Positions 51,446 to 60,263 are shown, numbered from the stretch's first letter. The stretch: 64,000 bases of DNA from Caballeronia mineralivorans PML1(12) (GCF_001028175.1 NZ_AEJF01000091.1:1-64000), one strand, 5' to 3'. Notes: a model not told the origin generated them from the sequence alone. Numbers and translations are program-made.

Positions 51446-52290
51446 CAGAAAATATGTCGCGCAACGATCCACAGCAGCCGCGAACGCGGCGTGCGGACGT
51501 GGTTGCGCGGGAGATCGAAGCCACGTTTCAGATTGGCTTCAAGAACGCAGCGATACGCACCCGACATAATCCGCGGCGCACGCACCTGAGCGCGCGGCAC
51601 GGTGGCCATGATCGCGTCGGATTGCGCGTAGTGCGTCCGCGCACGGTCGGCGAGCGTCAGGCAGACGCGCGGCAGGCGGGCGTCGCCGACTATCGAGCCA
51701 ATGTCGGTTGTGGAAATGCCTTCGCGAGACAGCAGTTCGCGCGGCAGATAAACGCGCCCAATCTCAGCGTCTTCATCTATGTCGCGAAGAATGTTCGTGA
51801 GTTGCAGCGCACGGCCGAGGTGGTGCGCGAGACGCCGCCCGGCGTCTTCATGCATCCCGAATATCCTCACCGATAACCGCCCGACCGCGCTCGCCACACG
51901 GTCGCAATAAAGGTCGAGCGTGGCTTCGTCGGGCGCGACGATATCTTCGGCGGCGTCCATCGCCATGCCGTCGATCACGGCCATAAAGTCGTCGCGCGAG
52001 AGGTGAAAACTATGAATGTGTTGCGTCAGCGCGGCCAGCGACTTGCGTGGCTTGCCGGCATAACAATCGTCTATATCCACACGCCATTGTTCAAGCGCGC
52101 CGGCACGTTCGCCACGCGGCAGCGAGCCGTCGGCGATATCGTCCACCGCGCGGCAGAACGCGTAGACCTGGTACATGGCGTCGCGCTGCGCAGCCGGCAG
52201 GATGCGCATGGCGAGATAGAACGAACTACCCGACGTCACCTTGGCGGCGTCGGGAGCAGGATCGTCGGCGATAAGATTGGAAACGGCCAA
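51445..52290 (-). CDS. hpnD: Presqualene diphosphate synthase HpnD
   Basis: A 281-aa squalene/phytoene-synthase-fold enzyme joining two farnesyl diphosphates. The aspartate-rich motifs are YQVYAFCRAVDDIADG (first) and GRALQLTNILRDIDEDAEIG with RVYLP (second). GSSFYLAMRILPAAQRDAMY is characteristic of HpnD. TTG at 52290 is the likely start, with GGAG 6 bp upstream and no later ATG before the conserved region. First gene of hpnD-hpnE-shc-hpnG; hpnC is elsewhere in the window. Confidence 0.94.
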   Translation of the reverse strand: MAVSNLIADDPAPDAAKVTSGSSFYLAMRILPAAQRDAMYQVYAFCRAVDDIADGSLPRGERAGALEQWRVDIDDCYAGKPRKSLAALTQHIHSFHLSRDDFMAVIDGMAMDAAEDIVAPDEATLDLYCDRVASAVGRLSVRIFGMHEDAGRRLAHHLGRALQLTNILRDIDEDAEIGRVYLPRELLSREGISTTDIGSIVGDARLPRVCLTLADRARTHYAQSDAIMATVPRAQVRAPRIMSGAYRCVLEANLKRGFDLPRNHVRTPRSRLLWIVARHIF

Positions 52291-52905
52291 GACGGACTCC
52301 GCTGTGGCGCCCCCAAGGGCAGTGTGTTAGATCGGGCGCCGGGCAATTCGGCGCTTCGCTGAAAATTGCTTCGAAGCTGGATGCAAACCCGGCGCAAACC
52401 GGCTTCAGGTGGCGTACAAGCCATGCCGGAAGCGGCGAAAAGTATATCAAGTTTGTGACGTGTTGCCTGAGGACGGCTTGCGGCGTGCTTTCCGTGAACC
52501 TTAACCTTCGTACAAAAACGTCTAGTCTAAGGATATAACGCTCGTTACGACCTGTGGAGTAGCGCGGCGTTGGTTTTGAATTGCTGCTTCAGGCGCCGCG
52601 CACTGGAGGCACTTCTTCTGAACCTGATCGCCATTATTCCCAGCCAACTTTACCGGTCAGCCGTTATTTTCCATCAAACTTACCGTCCTTTTGACGCGTC
52701 ACGGAGCCCGCGCTTTACAGCGTGTTTGACAGAATCGATTAATCAATTTGAAAGGCATGATTTATGCAAGCGTTACCTTTCCCAAGCGCCGGCGAAAATC
52801 GGGCAGCAGCTAAAATGCGTGGAATTCCTCGCGTTGCAATCGTTGCTTTTCACCAATGCATAAAGATGCCGCGCTGAGCCATTTACATCGAGACGACGAC
52901 TCACC
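52291..52905. other. 615-bp divergent intergenic region (hpnD / hybrid kinase)
   Basis: No gene with family features was seen. GGATATAACG near 52528-52537, in an AT-richer stretch (52500-52540), is a plausible -10 region. The area should hold the promoter of the hpnD operon and that of the kinase gene. Confidence 0.45.
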
Positions 52906-55167
52906 ATGACGCCGCAACGCGAGGAATCAGGCGCTGACCACTGGCAAGACGAGCCGCCGTTCCCCGTTGTGCCGGAGCGCAATTTCGCCGCCCAGCGCAC
53001 CACCCTCCGGATCCTGCTGATCGCCGCCATCGTATTGCCCTGCCTGTATTTGGCGGGCATGTCGTGGAGCGACCTGAAAACGCGCGAACGCGATGCCGCC
53101 GAAGTGGCCGAACGCAACGCGCACGTCGCCGAAGAACACGCGCTGAAAGTCTTCGACATGAACGAGACGCTCAACGCCCGCATGATCGATCTGATCGACG
53201 GCGTGGACGACGACACCCTGCGCCGCGAAGAAGCCCCTATCCACGACAAACTCAAGGCGATGGGCGGTGGTTATCCGCAAGTGGCGTCGGTGGCCATCTT
53301 TGGCGCGGACGGGCGTCTGATTGCCACGAGCCGCGCCTTCCCCTCGCCGGATGTATCGATAGAAACGCGCGACGACTTCGTCGGCATTCGCGACAACAAG
53401 GTGCTCGAAAACGTCTCCCGCCTGATGCTCAGCAAGGTGGGCGGCGAGACGGTATTTAACACGGCGGTGCCACGCAAGAACTCGGATGGCCGCTTTGCCG
53501 GCATTGTGACGATTGCGCTTCGCCCCAGTTATTTCGCCGGGTTTTATCGCGAGTTGCTGGGTGACCACACCACCGTATCGCTCGGCCTCACACGCTCGGA
53601 CGGTGCGGTGCTCGCCTGGTATCCGACGCGTCCCCCCGGCCGCTCGGAACTCGCCGCGAGTTCGCCCTTGCGCGATGCCTTTACCTCGGGACTTCGCAAC
53701 GGCGTCGTGCGAATGCGCTCAGGGCTCGACAACGAAATGAAGATCGTGGCGTATCGGCAAGTGGGGAATTATCCCGTGTTCGTGTCGAGCGGTTATCCCG
53801 TCGCCACCATCTGGGCCGGGTGGTATCGCCGCATCGGCGTGCTGATGGTGACGCTGTTCGCGCCGTGCGTGGTGCTATGGGGCGTGATCTGGCTTTCGCT
53901 GCGCCGTCTCGCTCATGAAGAAGATGCCTGGGAGCGCTGGCAGGCCGAGGCGTCCATGCGCCGCTCGATCGAATCGGCTTACCGGCAGGCACGCAAGATG
54001 GAAGCGCTGGGCAATCTGGTCGGCAGTGTCGCGCACGACTTCAACAACCTGCTGATGATCCTCTCCACCAACGTCCAGATTGTCCGGCGACGCGGCGCTA
54101 CGGGGCTGGATCGCGAGTTGTCGGCCATGGAACGCGCGCTTAAAAGCGGCCAATCGCTCACGCGCCAGTTGCTGGGTGTCGCCCGCAAGCAGCCGCTGCG
54201 CAACGAAACCATCGCTATCGGCAAGTGGCTGCCGGCGTGCCGCGAATTGCTGAAGGCGTCACTGGGCGCGAAGGTCGCGCTGAACCTCGAAACGAATACG
54301 GATGGTTGGCCGATTCGCGTCGATGCAGCCGAACTCGAGCTCGCGCTGATCAACGTCGCGGTGAACGCGCGCGACGCCATGCCGAGCGGCGGCACCTTCT
54401 CGGTCCGCGCGGACAACGTGTGCTTCCGGCACGAGGACGGCTTTCCGATCCTCGGCGAATTCGTGCAGTTGACGCTGGAGGACACGGGCGCGGGCATGAG
54501 TCCCGAGATCCTCGGCCGTGCGTTCGAACCGCTGTTCACCACCAAGTCCAAAGGCATGGGCACCGGTCTCGGCCTGCCGCAAGTGTTCGCGTTCTGCGAG
54601 CGGGCGGGCGGCGTGGCGACGATCGACAGCGCTGTGGGCGCGGGCACGTCAGTGCGGCTCTATCTGCCGCGCGCGAACGCAGCCGCGGCGGAAGCCCTCG
54701 ACGCGCAGCACGACACCACCGCCGCCAGCGAATCGCACGGTTTGCGCGTGCTGCTGGTGGAAGACAACGAGGAAGTTGCGGCGGGCACGGAGGCGTTGTT
54801 GTCGATGATGAATCACCACGTCACGCACGTCTTCAATGCGGACGGCGCGATCGCGATGCTCGAAACCGCCCGTCGCGATGTGAAGAATGGCGGCGCGCTG
54901 CCGTTCGACGTCGTGCTCTCCGATATCCACATGCCGGGCAAACTGAACGGCATCGATCTGGCCGAGATCCTGCAAAGCTGGACGCCACGCATGCCGGTGA
55001 TCCTGGTGACCGGCTACGCCGAAGAACTGGATCGAGCGCGTCAGGTCGACGCGCGCGTGCTGTCGAAACCGTTCGACATCGCCCTGCTCGATTCGCTTCT
55101 GCAGACCGTTCGCGAAAACCTGAGCGCACGCGCCGACAACCGCGAGCACGGCGAAGCGCCGCACTGA
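52906..55167 (+). CDS. Cache-type hybrid sensor histidine kinase / receiver (paralogue)
   Basis: A 753-aa membrane hybrid kinase with the same plan as 1926-4121: transmembrane helix (about 33-52), periplasmic Cache-like sensor, second helix (about 305-330), HisKA with GSVAHDFNNLLMI, HATPase (NVAVNARDAMPSGG, DTGAGMSPEI, GMGTGLGLPQVF) and a receiver (VLLVEDNEEVAAG, VVLSDIHMPGKLNGIDLAE, VLSKPFD). Shared segments with the first kinase include ARKQPL and the VEDNEEVAAG opening of the receiver. It is divergent from hpnD. No DNA-binding partner is adjacent, so it probably feeds a relay. Confidence 0.93.
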   Translation: MTPQREESGADHWQDEPPFPVVPERNFAAQRTTLRILLIAAIVLPCLYLAGMSWSDLKTRERDAAEVAERNAHVAEEHALKVFDMNETLNARMIDLIDGVDDDTLRREEAPIHDKLKAMGGGYPQVASVAIFGADGRLIATSRAFPSPDVSIETRDDFVGIRDNKVLENVSRLMLSKVGGETVFNTAVPRKNSDGRFAGIVTIALRPSYFAGFYRELLGDHTTVSLGLTRSDGAVLAWYPTRPPGRSELAASSPLRDAFTSGLRNGVVRMRSGLDNEMKIVAYRQVGNYPVFVSSGYPVATIWAGWYRRIGVLMVTLFAPCVVLWGVIWLSLRRLAHEEDAWERWQAEASMRRSIESAYRQARKMEALGNLVGSVAHDFNNLLMILSTNVQIVRRRGATGLDRELSAMERALKSGQSLTRQLLGVARKQPLRNETIAIGKWLPACRELLKASLGAKVALNLETNTDGWPIRVDAAELELALINVAVNARDAMPSGGTFSVRADNVCFRHEDGFPILGEFVQLTLEDTGAGMSPEILGRAFEPLFTTKSKGMGTGLGLPQVFAFCERAGGVATIDSAVGAGTSVRLYLPRANAAAAEALDAQHDTTAASESHGLRVLLVEDNEEVAAGTEALLSMMNHHVTHVFNADGAIAMLETARRDVKNGGALPFDVVLSDIHMPGKLNGIDLAEILQSWTPRMPVILVTGYAEELDRARQVDARVLSKPFDIALLDSLLQTVRENLSARADNREHGEAPH

Positions 55168-55379
55168 GCCGAGCGACTTTTTCCACACGTTTTGTAAAAA
55201 CATCCGCACGCACGCTGGTATCGCGATGGATAGCCGTGTTTTGGGCGGCGTCACGGCGCGCGCGCTCGCGACCCGGCACGCGAGTTGCGAGATAACCCGT
55301 GAGTTGCGACCTAAACTAGACTTGCGACGACTGTTTTTGACGCGTCGCAACTGCTTACAGGCCACCCAGGGAGGCAGCC

Positions 55380-56708
55380 ATGCGACACACAGTTATTGGT
55401 ATCTTCGATACCTACGACCAGGCCGAAGTGGCGCGCAGCGCACTGGTTGCCTCGGGTTTCGCTCGTTCTGACATCGAACTCCAGGCTGCGCCTGAACCCT
55501 CTTCCCCCGACGATCCGGCCTCGGTAGCCGGCGCGGGCCAGCCGCCCGAAACCGGCGGCGTGCTGGCGAACATCGAACGCTTCTTTTCGATGCTGTTCGG
55601 CGGCCGCGATCAACCGCCCGAAGTCGCGCATTATTCCGAAGCCGTGCGGCGTGGAGGCGTGCTGGTTGCCGTCGATACCGCCACCGAAGCGCGCGCCGAC
55701 GTCGCGCGCCGGACGCTGGCGGAACAAGGTGCAATCGATATTGACGAACGCGCGGCGAGTTGGGGCACGCTAAGCCATGGACGCACGGCGGCGTCCGCAG
55801 CCGACGACCGCGATCATTCCTTACTCGATGAACTCGGCCTCGGCTCAGGCAGCGCCGTGCCGGGTCGCGCACCGGTGAATCCGCCTGGAGATCCGCTTGG
55901 CACCGCACGCGCCGACGCCAACCGGGCGCGGGCTTATCCGCGCGCGGATAAGGGCGATCCGGCCGCGCAGCCGCTTGATCCGATCACCCCCATCGCCCGC
56001 GATGTATTCGCCGGCAGCAGCGACTCGTCGTATCGCGCAACAGGCGGCGATCCGATGACCAGCGGCACCGTCCGGCAGGACACGAAGGAAACACCTCGGC
56101 GCTCGGCGTCCTGTGCTGCGACTTCGTTAGATGAACCGCTGGCTGGCGACGCGGGAGTATCGAATCCGGCTCAGAGCGTACGTTCCGCCGATCCGCTGGC
56201 GGGTAACGACTCGGCTTATCGTTCGTCGGCTGCGAGCGAGCCGCTGACCGGCGCTGCATCTAAGCAAGGCTGGCGTCCCGTCGACCCGCTCGATCCGCTG
56301 GATGAAACCGAAACGTCGTCGCGAAGAGGCGCCATGGGTGGAACCGGCTCGCCGGTTCCGGGGTCGCTGAGCCAGACCGGCGACCCGTCGCTCGGCACCC
56401 GTTCAGGGGCGCGATCCACGATGCCGGACGAGTATATGGAGTACGAGGACGACTTCCGCACGGACTTCGAATCGAAGTACGCGGTAACAGGCGCGAGCTA
56501 CGAAGAGTACGAGGAAGCGTACCGATACGGCGCCTCGGCTGGGAGTGACGAGCGCTATGGCCGGCGCAACTGGGACGATACGATGGAAACCGAACTGCGC
56601 CACGACTGGGAAGGCCACAATCTGGGCGGCGGAGATACGTGGGAGCGCTTCAAACTCGCCGTGCGTCACGGCTGGGATCGCGTGACGGGACATCACCACC
56701 ACATGTAA
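55380..56708 (+). CDS. YflT-domain (general stress 17M-like) protein with long linker
   Basis: A 442-aa protein. Residues 1-125 form a YflT/heat-induced stress domain (RHTVIGIFDTYDQAEVARSA, LVASGFARSDIEL, GGVLVAVDT) found duplicated or single in general-stress proteins. Residues 130-350 are Pro/Ser/Asp/Gly-rich, disordered, with recurrent DPL motifs. The end (360-442) is an acidic aromatic domain (YEEYEEAYRYGASAG, WERFKLAVRHGWDRVTGHHH) seen in other Burkholderia stress proteins. No signal peptide. Function unknown; a desiccation or heat role is inferred from family. Confidence 0.82.
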   Translation: MRHTVIGIFDTYDQAEVARSALVASGFARSDIELQAAPEPSSPDDPASVAGAGQPPETGGVLANIERFFSMLFGGRDQPPEVAHYSEAVRRGGVLVAVDTATEARADVARRTLAEQGAIDIDERAASWGTLSHGRTAASAADDRDHSLLDELGLGSGSAVPGRAPVNPPGDPLGTARADANRARAYPRADKGDPAAQPLDPITPIARDVFAGSSDSSYRATGGDPMTSGTVRQDTKETPRRSASCAATSLDEPLAGDAGVSNPAQSVRSADPLAGNDSAYRSSAASEPLTGAASKQGWRPVDPLDPLDETETSSRRGAMGGTGSPVPGSLSQTGDPSLGTRSGARSTMPDEYMEYEDDFRTDFESKYAVTGASYEEYEEAYRYGASAGSDERYGRRNWDDTMETELRHDWEGHNLGGGDTWERFKLAVRHGWDRVTGHHHHM

Positions 56709-56733
56709 CTCAACCCGCTCCTGTTGTTGAAAC

Positions 56734-56767
56734 GCCAACGGCCCGCTAAAGCGGGCCGTTGGCATTT
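56734..56767. terminator. Strong bidirectional terminator
   Basis: GCCAACGGCCCGC (56734-56746), TAAA loop, GCGGGCCGTTGGC (56751-56763), then ATTTT. A perfect 13-bp stem between the convergent YflT-domain gene and the FMN reductase gene. Confidence 0.88.
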
Positions 56768-56799
56768 TGCGTACCGGTTGTGGGGGCAACTCACCGCAC

Positions 56800-57354
56800 C
56801 TAAACCGTCGCAAAGCGCTGAACCCAGGCGGTGTATTTATCGACGAATGCCTGCAGGAACTTGCGCGTCTCCTCGTTCACGATCTTGCCACTTGCATCTA
56901 TACGGTTCGCGTCGTGCTTGATGAACATCTCCGGCTGGCCCATCAGCGGTACATCGAGGTACGCAAGCACATTACGCAAATGCGCCTGTGCGAGCGCCGT
57001 GCCGGTCGCACCGAGCGACGTGCCCAGCACCGCGCCTGGCTTGTTGGCCCAGGCGCTGTGCCCCCACGGCCGCGAACCCCAGTCCAGCGCGTTTTTCAGC
57101 ACGCCGGGAATCGAGCGGTTGTATTCCGGCGTGACAAACAGCAAAGCATTCGCCGCCAATATCTTCTGCTTGAACGTTCGCGCAACCTCAGGAAAGTCGT
57201 GATCGTAGTCCTGGCTATAGAGCGGCAAGCTCGCGATGTCCAGGAACTCGAACGAAAAATCCGGCGGCGCGAGCGACGCTACCGCGTGCGCGAGCTGCTT
57301 GTTGAATGAATCACGACGAATGCTGCCGACAACAACCGCAATCTTGTAGGTCAT
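56800..57354 (-). CDS. NADPH-dependent FMN reductase family protein
   Basis: A 184-aa flavodoxin-fold reductase. The FMN phosphate loop is GSIRRDSFNKQLA and the isoalloxazine-binding segment is TPEYNRSIPGVLKNALDWGS. Members (ChrR/AzoR/YieF type) reduce quinones, azo dyes or chromate with NAD(P)H. The ATG at 57354 follows weak ribosome-site sequence; the frame to 57423 is not conserved. No partner gene. Confidence 0.92.
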   Translation of the reverse strand: MTYKIAVVVGSIRRDSFNKQLAHAVASLAPPDFSFEFLDIASLPLYSQDYDHDFPEVARTFKQKILAANALLFVTPEYNRSIPGVLKNALDWGSRPWGHSAWANKPGAVLGTSLGATGTALAQAHLRNVLAYLDVPLMGQPEMFIKHDANRIDASGKIVNEETRKFLQAFVDKYTAWVQRFATV

Positions 57355-57730
57355 GTTTTTTCCCGGTGACTGAATGAAGCGGAGGAATGAAGTGCATCCA
57401 CGAATCTGACGCTTACCAGCCAAACCATCATAGGCGTTCGGTCGATGCGACGGCTATCCGAAATAGGTCGGATCAACCTCTGGCGGCGCACGTTTCTCAT
57501 CGTGTTCTGCTTCGCGGTGAGCATTTCAATTGATTACCGGGCGACAGGCCCACCGCAAGCCATTTTCGAGATGATTTCCACAAAGTTGTCCACAGAAACT
57601 GTGGACAACTTTGCAGATGTTTAATAAATCCAACTAAACTGCCAAACGCTCGGCGGAATAAGGCTAAGGGCAGAGTTGAAACGCCCAAAACCGCCCAAAA
57701 CCGCCTTTATCGCCAGTGCTGGGCAAAAAG
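57355..57730. other. 376-bp intergenic region with strong inverted repeat
   Basis: Between the FMN reductase start and a small secreted-protein stop. The notable element is the 33-bp inverted repeat at 57581-57613. Short open frames here lack any signal. AT content rises towards 57620. Confidence 0.5.
57581..57613. repeat. 33-bp inverted repeat with DnaA-box-like arms
   Basis: CAAAGTTGTCCACAG (57581-57595), AAA, CTGTGGACAACTTTG (57599-57613): 15-bp perfect arms with a 3-nt spacer. Each arm contains TTGTCCACA, one change from TTATCCACA, a DnaA box. In high-GC bacteria TTGTCCACA can serve as such a box. A terminator role is less likely because no T-run follows. Confidence 0.85.
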
Positions 57731-57871
57731 TTATTGACCGAAGAACACGTTGCACTGGGACGGCGGACCCTGGCATGTCGAGGACTGCGATTTGGCATTG
57801 TCAGCAGCGTTGGCAGCGCCCGCCACAGCGAACAAAACGACGGCAGCAAAGACGGAAAGTACGCGTTTCAT
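57731..57871 (-). CDS. Small secreted protein (46 aa)
   Basis: A 46-aa precursor: a textbook signal peptide (MKRVLSVFAAVVLFAVAGAA, cleavage after ANA) followed by a 23-residue mature part with two cysteines (STCQGPPSQCNVFFGQ). It may form a disulfide. Too short for automated gene lists, but the signal peptide and GC3 pattern support it. No homologue with a role is known to me. Confidence 0.6.
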   Translation of the reverse strand: MKRVLSVFAAVVLFAVAGAANAADNAKSQSSTCQGPPSQCNVFFGQ

Positions 57872-58158
57872 GAGATACCTCGGTGAGTTGACAACGATCT
57901 GACTGGATCGATGAACCGAGAATATCGATTAAGCGAATGCAGAAAAATGACGGTGTAAGGAATTGATCTTTACTGGAATCGCAATGGTTAAGGCTGACCC
58001 AGCGCTCGCTCTCCCTGCTTCGAAACAAACTTCACATTCATGCGAGATGCACAACAATATGTTTTCCCAATCGACATTGGTCAGCGATAGGGTTGTGAAT
58101 AGACTGGTTCACATCGACGGCGTGAAACGCGCTGTCTCCAAACAGTCAGAGGTTCACC

Positions 58159-58449
58159 ATGAAACGCGCACTTATTGGTAGTTTGTTCGTCGCAGTGCTG
58201 GTCTCGTCGGCACCCGCCTTTGCTCAATCCTCGGACGTTGCCCAGCCGAACGCCTACGGGCCAAAAACGAGGGCCGAAGTGAAGGCTGAACTGGCCGCTG
58301 CGAAAGCAAGCGGTGAGCTCGACGCGATCGACACGGACAGCTATCCGCAGTTGTTGCCGTATCAAACGGCGCGCGCCGGACACGTCACGTCGGGTACGAA
58401 CGCGACGGCCGTGACGCAAGCAAACGGCACGCGCGCGAACGCGCAATAA
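58159..58449 (+). CDS. DUF4148-family secreted protein
   Basis: A 96-aa exported protein. A signal peptide (about 1-22, APAFAQ) is followed by KTRAEVKAELAAAKASGELD, the hallmark of DUF4148 small proteins, which are abundant in Burkholderia and have no known role. GTCAGAGG lies near the ATG. A strong terminator follows at 58560. Confidence 0.9.
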   Translation: MKRALIGSLFVAVLVSSAPAFAQSSDVAQPNAYGPKTRAEVKAELAAAKASGELDAIDTDSYPQLLPYQTARAGHVTSGTNATAVTQANGTRANAQ

Positions 58450-59348
58450 GCGCACGCATAAGCTATCGACGAAGACAAAAGATCACGGCGGATTCGATTG
58501 CGGAAGCCGCGTGATCTGTCGACGACGTGCATCCTCCGCCTCGCTCCGATGGTGGATTGCCCGGTCCCAGGACCGGGTTTTTTTATGTCCGCAATCGGGG
58601 CATTGGTGATCAGCGACCAGAGCACCTTGCCGAGCGTTGCAACCAACTTCTTCTCCGTCTGCAATCCCGATTCGTTCTTCACGATAGCCACTGTGAAGAA
58701 CGACGAGACCAGCAACGACTGAGTAGCGAAGCTAAGTGAACGAGGCCCGGAGCATAGCGGCTGAATTCGCTTGCGACAGAGCGGATTCGATTAAGGTGAG
58801 CGATTTCGGGAGCTGCGCGAGGTGAGGTGCGAGACCCGATGAAAACTCACGCTTGAGGCTATTTTCAAGTATCGCTAACTAGATAGCAGCGATGAGCGAG
58901 CTTCATCAAGTGCTTGAGGTATATCTCTGTGAGCCTTTATCTATAAGGCTTTCACGGCTTCGTTCTTACTTGGTTTCGAGACGTCCGTTGCGGGCGCAAG
59001 CGTTATACGCCACGCAGGTTCGACACTTCACTCGCGTAAGCGTGCGGTGAGTGAAGCTATAGGTGAGGTAATACGGGAGGGTGATTCAGCGTTGTTGAGA
59101 AAGCACATGAAGAGCCTTTTTCGCCTCTCGCCTCGTGATGCGCGCTTCACGTTAAAGCGTTCTCTATCAATGAGTTGCGACCCGTTGTTAAAACAGTTGA
59201 TACGTGTGTTCATGAGCTTTGAGTGCTCGCCGGCAGTGCTTTGCGATGGTTTCAACCCGCTATAGGTGAGGCTATGCGGGACCCGATACAACGGTATGAA
59301 GCTTGCTGATAAGGCCGCGCGCACTGCTTGAACACAACGAGGATCACC
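58450..59348. other. 0.9-kb region without confident genes, structured and lower in GC
   Basis: After the terminator at 58560 the next 760 bp are lower in GC than the flanks. A GTG-initiated 72-codon frame (59047-59265) is possible but unconvincing. Three copies of a GGTGAGG motif followed by CGGGA or CGAGAC recur (58821-58840, 59056-59080, 59259-59283). An 8-bp stem CTTCACTC/GAGTGAAG (about 59026-59056) stands out. A non-coding RNA or decayed element is possible. Confidence 0.5.
58560..58584 (+). terminator. Rho-independent terminator
   Basis: CCCGGTCC, CA loop, GGACCGGG, then seven Ts at 58578-58584. It lies 110 bp after the DUF4148 gene and is the strongest plus-strand terminator in this part of the window. 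Confidence 0.9.
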
Positions 59349-59915
59349 ATGACATTCAAACGATCCGTCACCATCGGCGCAGCGGCCTTGCTGGTGATCG
59401 GCGGACTGGGCGTGCTGGCTGCATGCGCAATGGCGGGCAGCAACAAGAGCAGCAACACACATGTGCCCGAGCCTGCGAAGCCGGTCGATCTCGATCGTTA
59501 CCTGGGCCAGTGGTACGAATTTGCACGCTATGAGAATCGCTTCGAACGCGGCTGCGAAGCAGTCACGGCAAACTATGCGAAACGCGATGACGGGCTTATC
59601 TCGGTCATCAATTCATGTCGGAGTGGAGGCGTGAATGGAGCGTTCAGGTCGTCGGAGGGAAAGGCGAAGGTCTTGCCGGATTCGAGTAACGCGAAGCTCA
59701 AGGTATCGTTCTTCGGACCGTTCTATGTGGGTGACTACTGGGTGCTCGATCACGCCGATGACTACACGTGGTCAATCGTCGGTGAACCAGGCGGAAGGTA
59801 TCTGTGGATCTTGACGCGTGAAGCGAAACTATCGGCGGAACAGCGCACCGCGTTGATCGAACGCGCGCGTAAGCTCGGCTACGACGTGACGTTGTTGCGC
59901 GAAACGCTGCATTGA
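59349..59915 (+). CDS. blc: Blc-type outer-membrane lipocalin
   Basis: A 188-aa bacterial lipocalin lipoprotein. The lipobox is VLAACAMAG (cysteine at about 26). The lipocalin signature is DLDRYLGQWYEFARYENRFERGC, followed by VSFFGPFYVGDYWVLDHADD and YLWILTREAKLSAEQ. Blc binds lysophospholipids and helps maintain the cell envelope under stress. The ATG at 59349 gives the signal peptide. It lies near other envelope-lipid genes only in a broad sense. Confidence 0.93.
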   Translation: MTFKRSVTIGAAALLVIGGLGVLAACAMAGSNKSSNTHVPEPAKPVDLDRYLGQWYEFARYENRFERGCEAVTANYAKRDDGLISVINSCRSGGVNGAFRSSEGKAKVLPDSSNAKLKVSFFGPFYVGDYWVLDHADDYTWSIVGEPGGRYLWILTREAKLSAEQRTALIERARKLGYDVTLLRETLH

Positions 59916-59969
59916 AATTCATCGCGCATGAACGGTCGTCGAACCTCACGCGCCGATCGTTCACTTCAA

Positions 59970-60263
59970 TCACGTACCAATCAGAAAGCGTTCCTTATTG
60001 CGCCCCGCCAACCAACCGGGCGGGCGTCCGCGTCCGCTCCACGTCTCGCCGGTCTTCGGATTGCGATACTTGGGCGGCTGCGGCGGCTTCTTGAGCGTCT
60101 TGCCACGCTTGGCTGAAAAACCCAATTCTTCGGCCGTCAGGTCGTACTCGACGATTTTGCGCTTGATCTCCTCGATCGCGACCGCGACTTCCTTCTGCTG
60201 CGCGATCGCAACTTCCTGATGCAGTTTTTCGAGTTGTGCGGTCAGTTGCTTGTAGGTGGCCAT
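59970..60263 (-). CDS. H-NS family nucleoid protein
   Basis: A 97-aa H-NS-like protein. An N-terminal coiled-coil oligomerisation segment (TYKQLTAQLEKLHQEVAIAQ, EVAVAIEEIKRKIVEYDL), a flexible basic linker, and the C-terminal AT-hook-like DNA-binding motif (YRNPKTGETWSGRGRPPGWL) are seen. Such proteins bridge and silence AT-rich, often foreign, DNA. The ATG at 60263 starts at MATYKQ; the frame upstream is not conserved. It neighbours the lower-GC region at 58.6-59.3 kb. Confidence 0.93.
   Translation of the reverse strand: MATYKQLTAQLEKLHQEVAIAQQKEVAVAIEEIKRKIVEYDLTAEELGFSAKRGKTLKKPPQPPKYRNPKTGETWSGRGRPPGWLAGRNKERFLIGT

Noticed and set aside
49281-51589. Long plus-strand frames (532 and 503 codons) across shc, hpnE and hpnD
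   Set aside because: They are antisense shadows of clearly identified hopanoid genes and have no recognisable motif.
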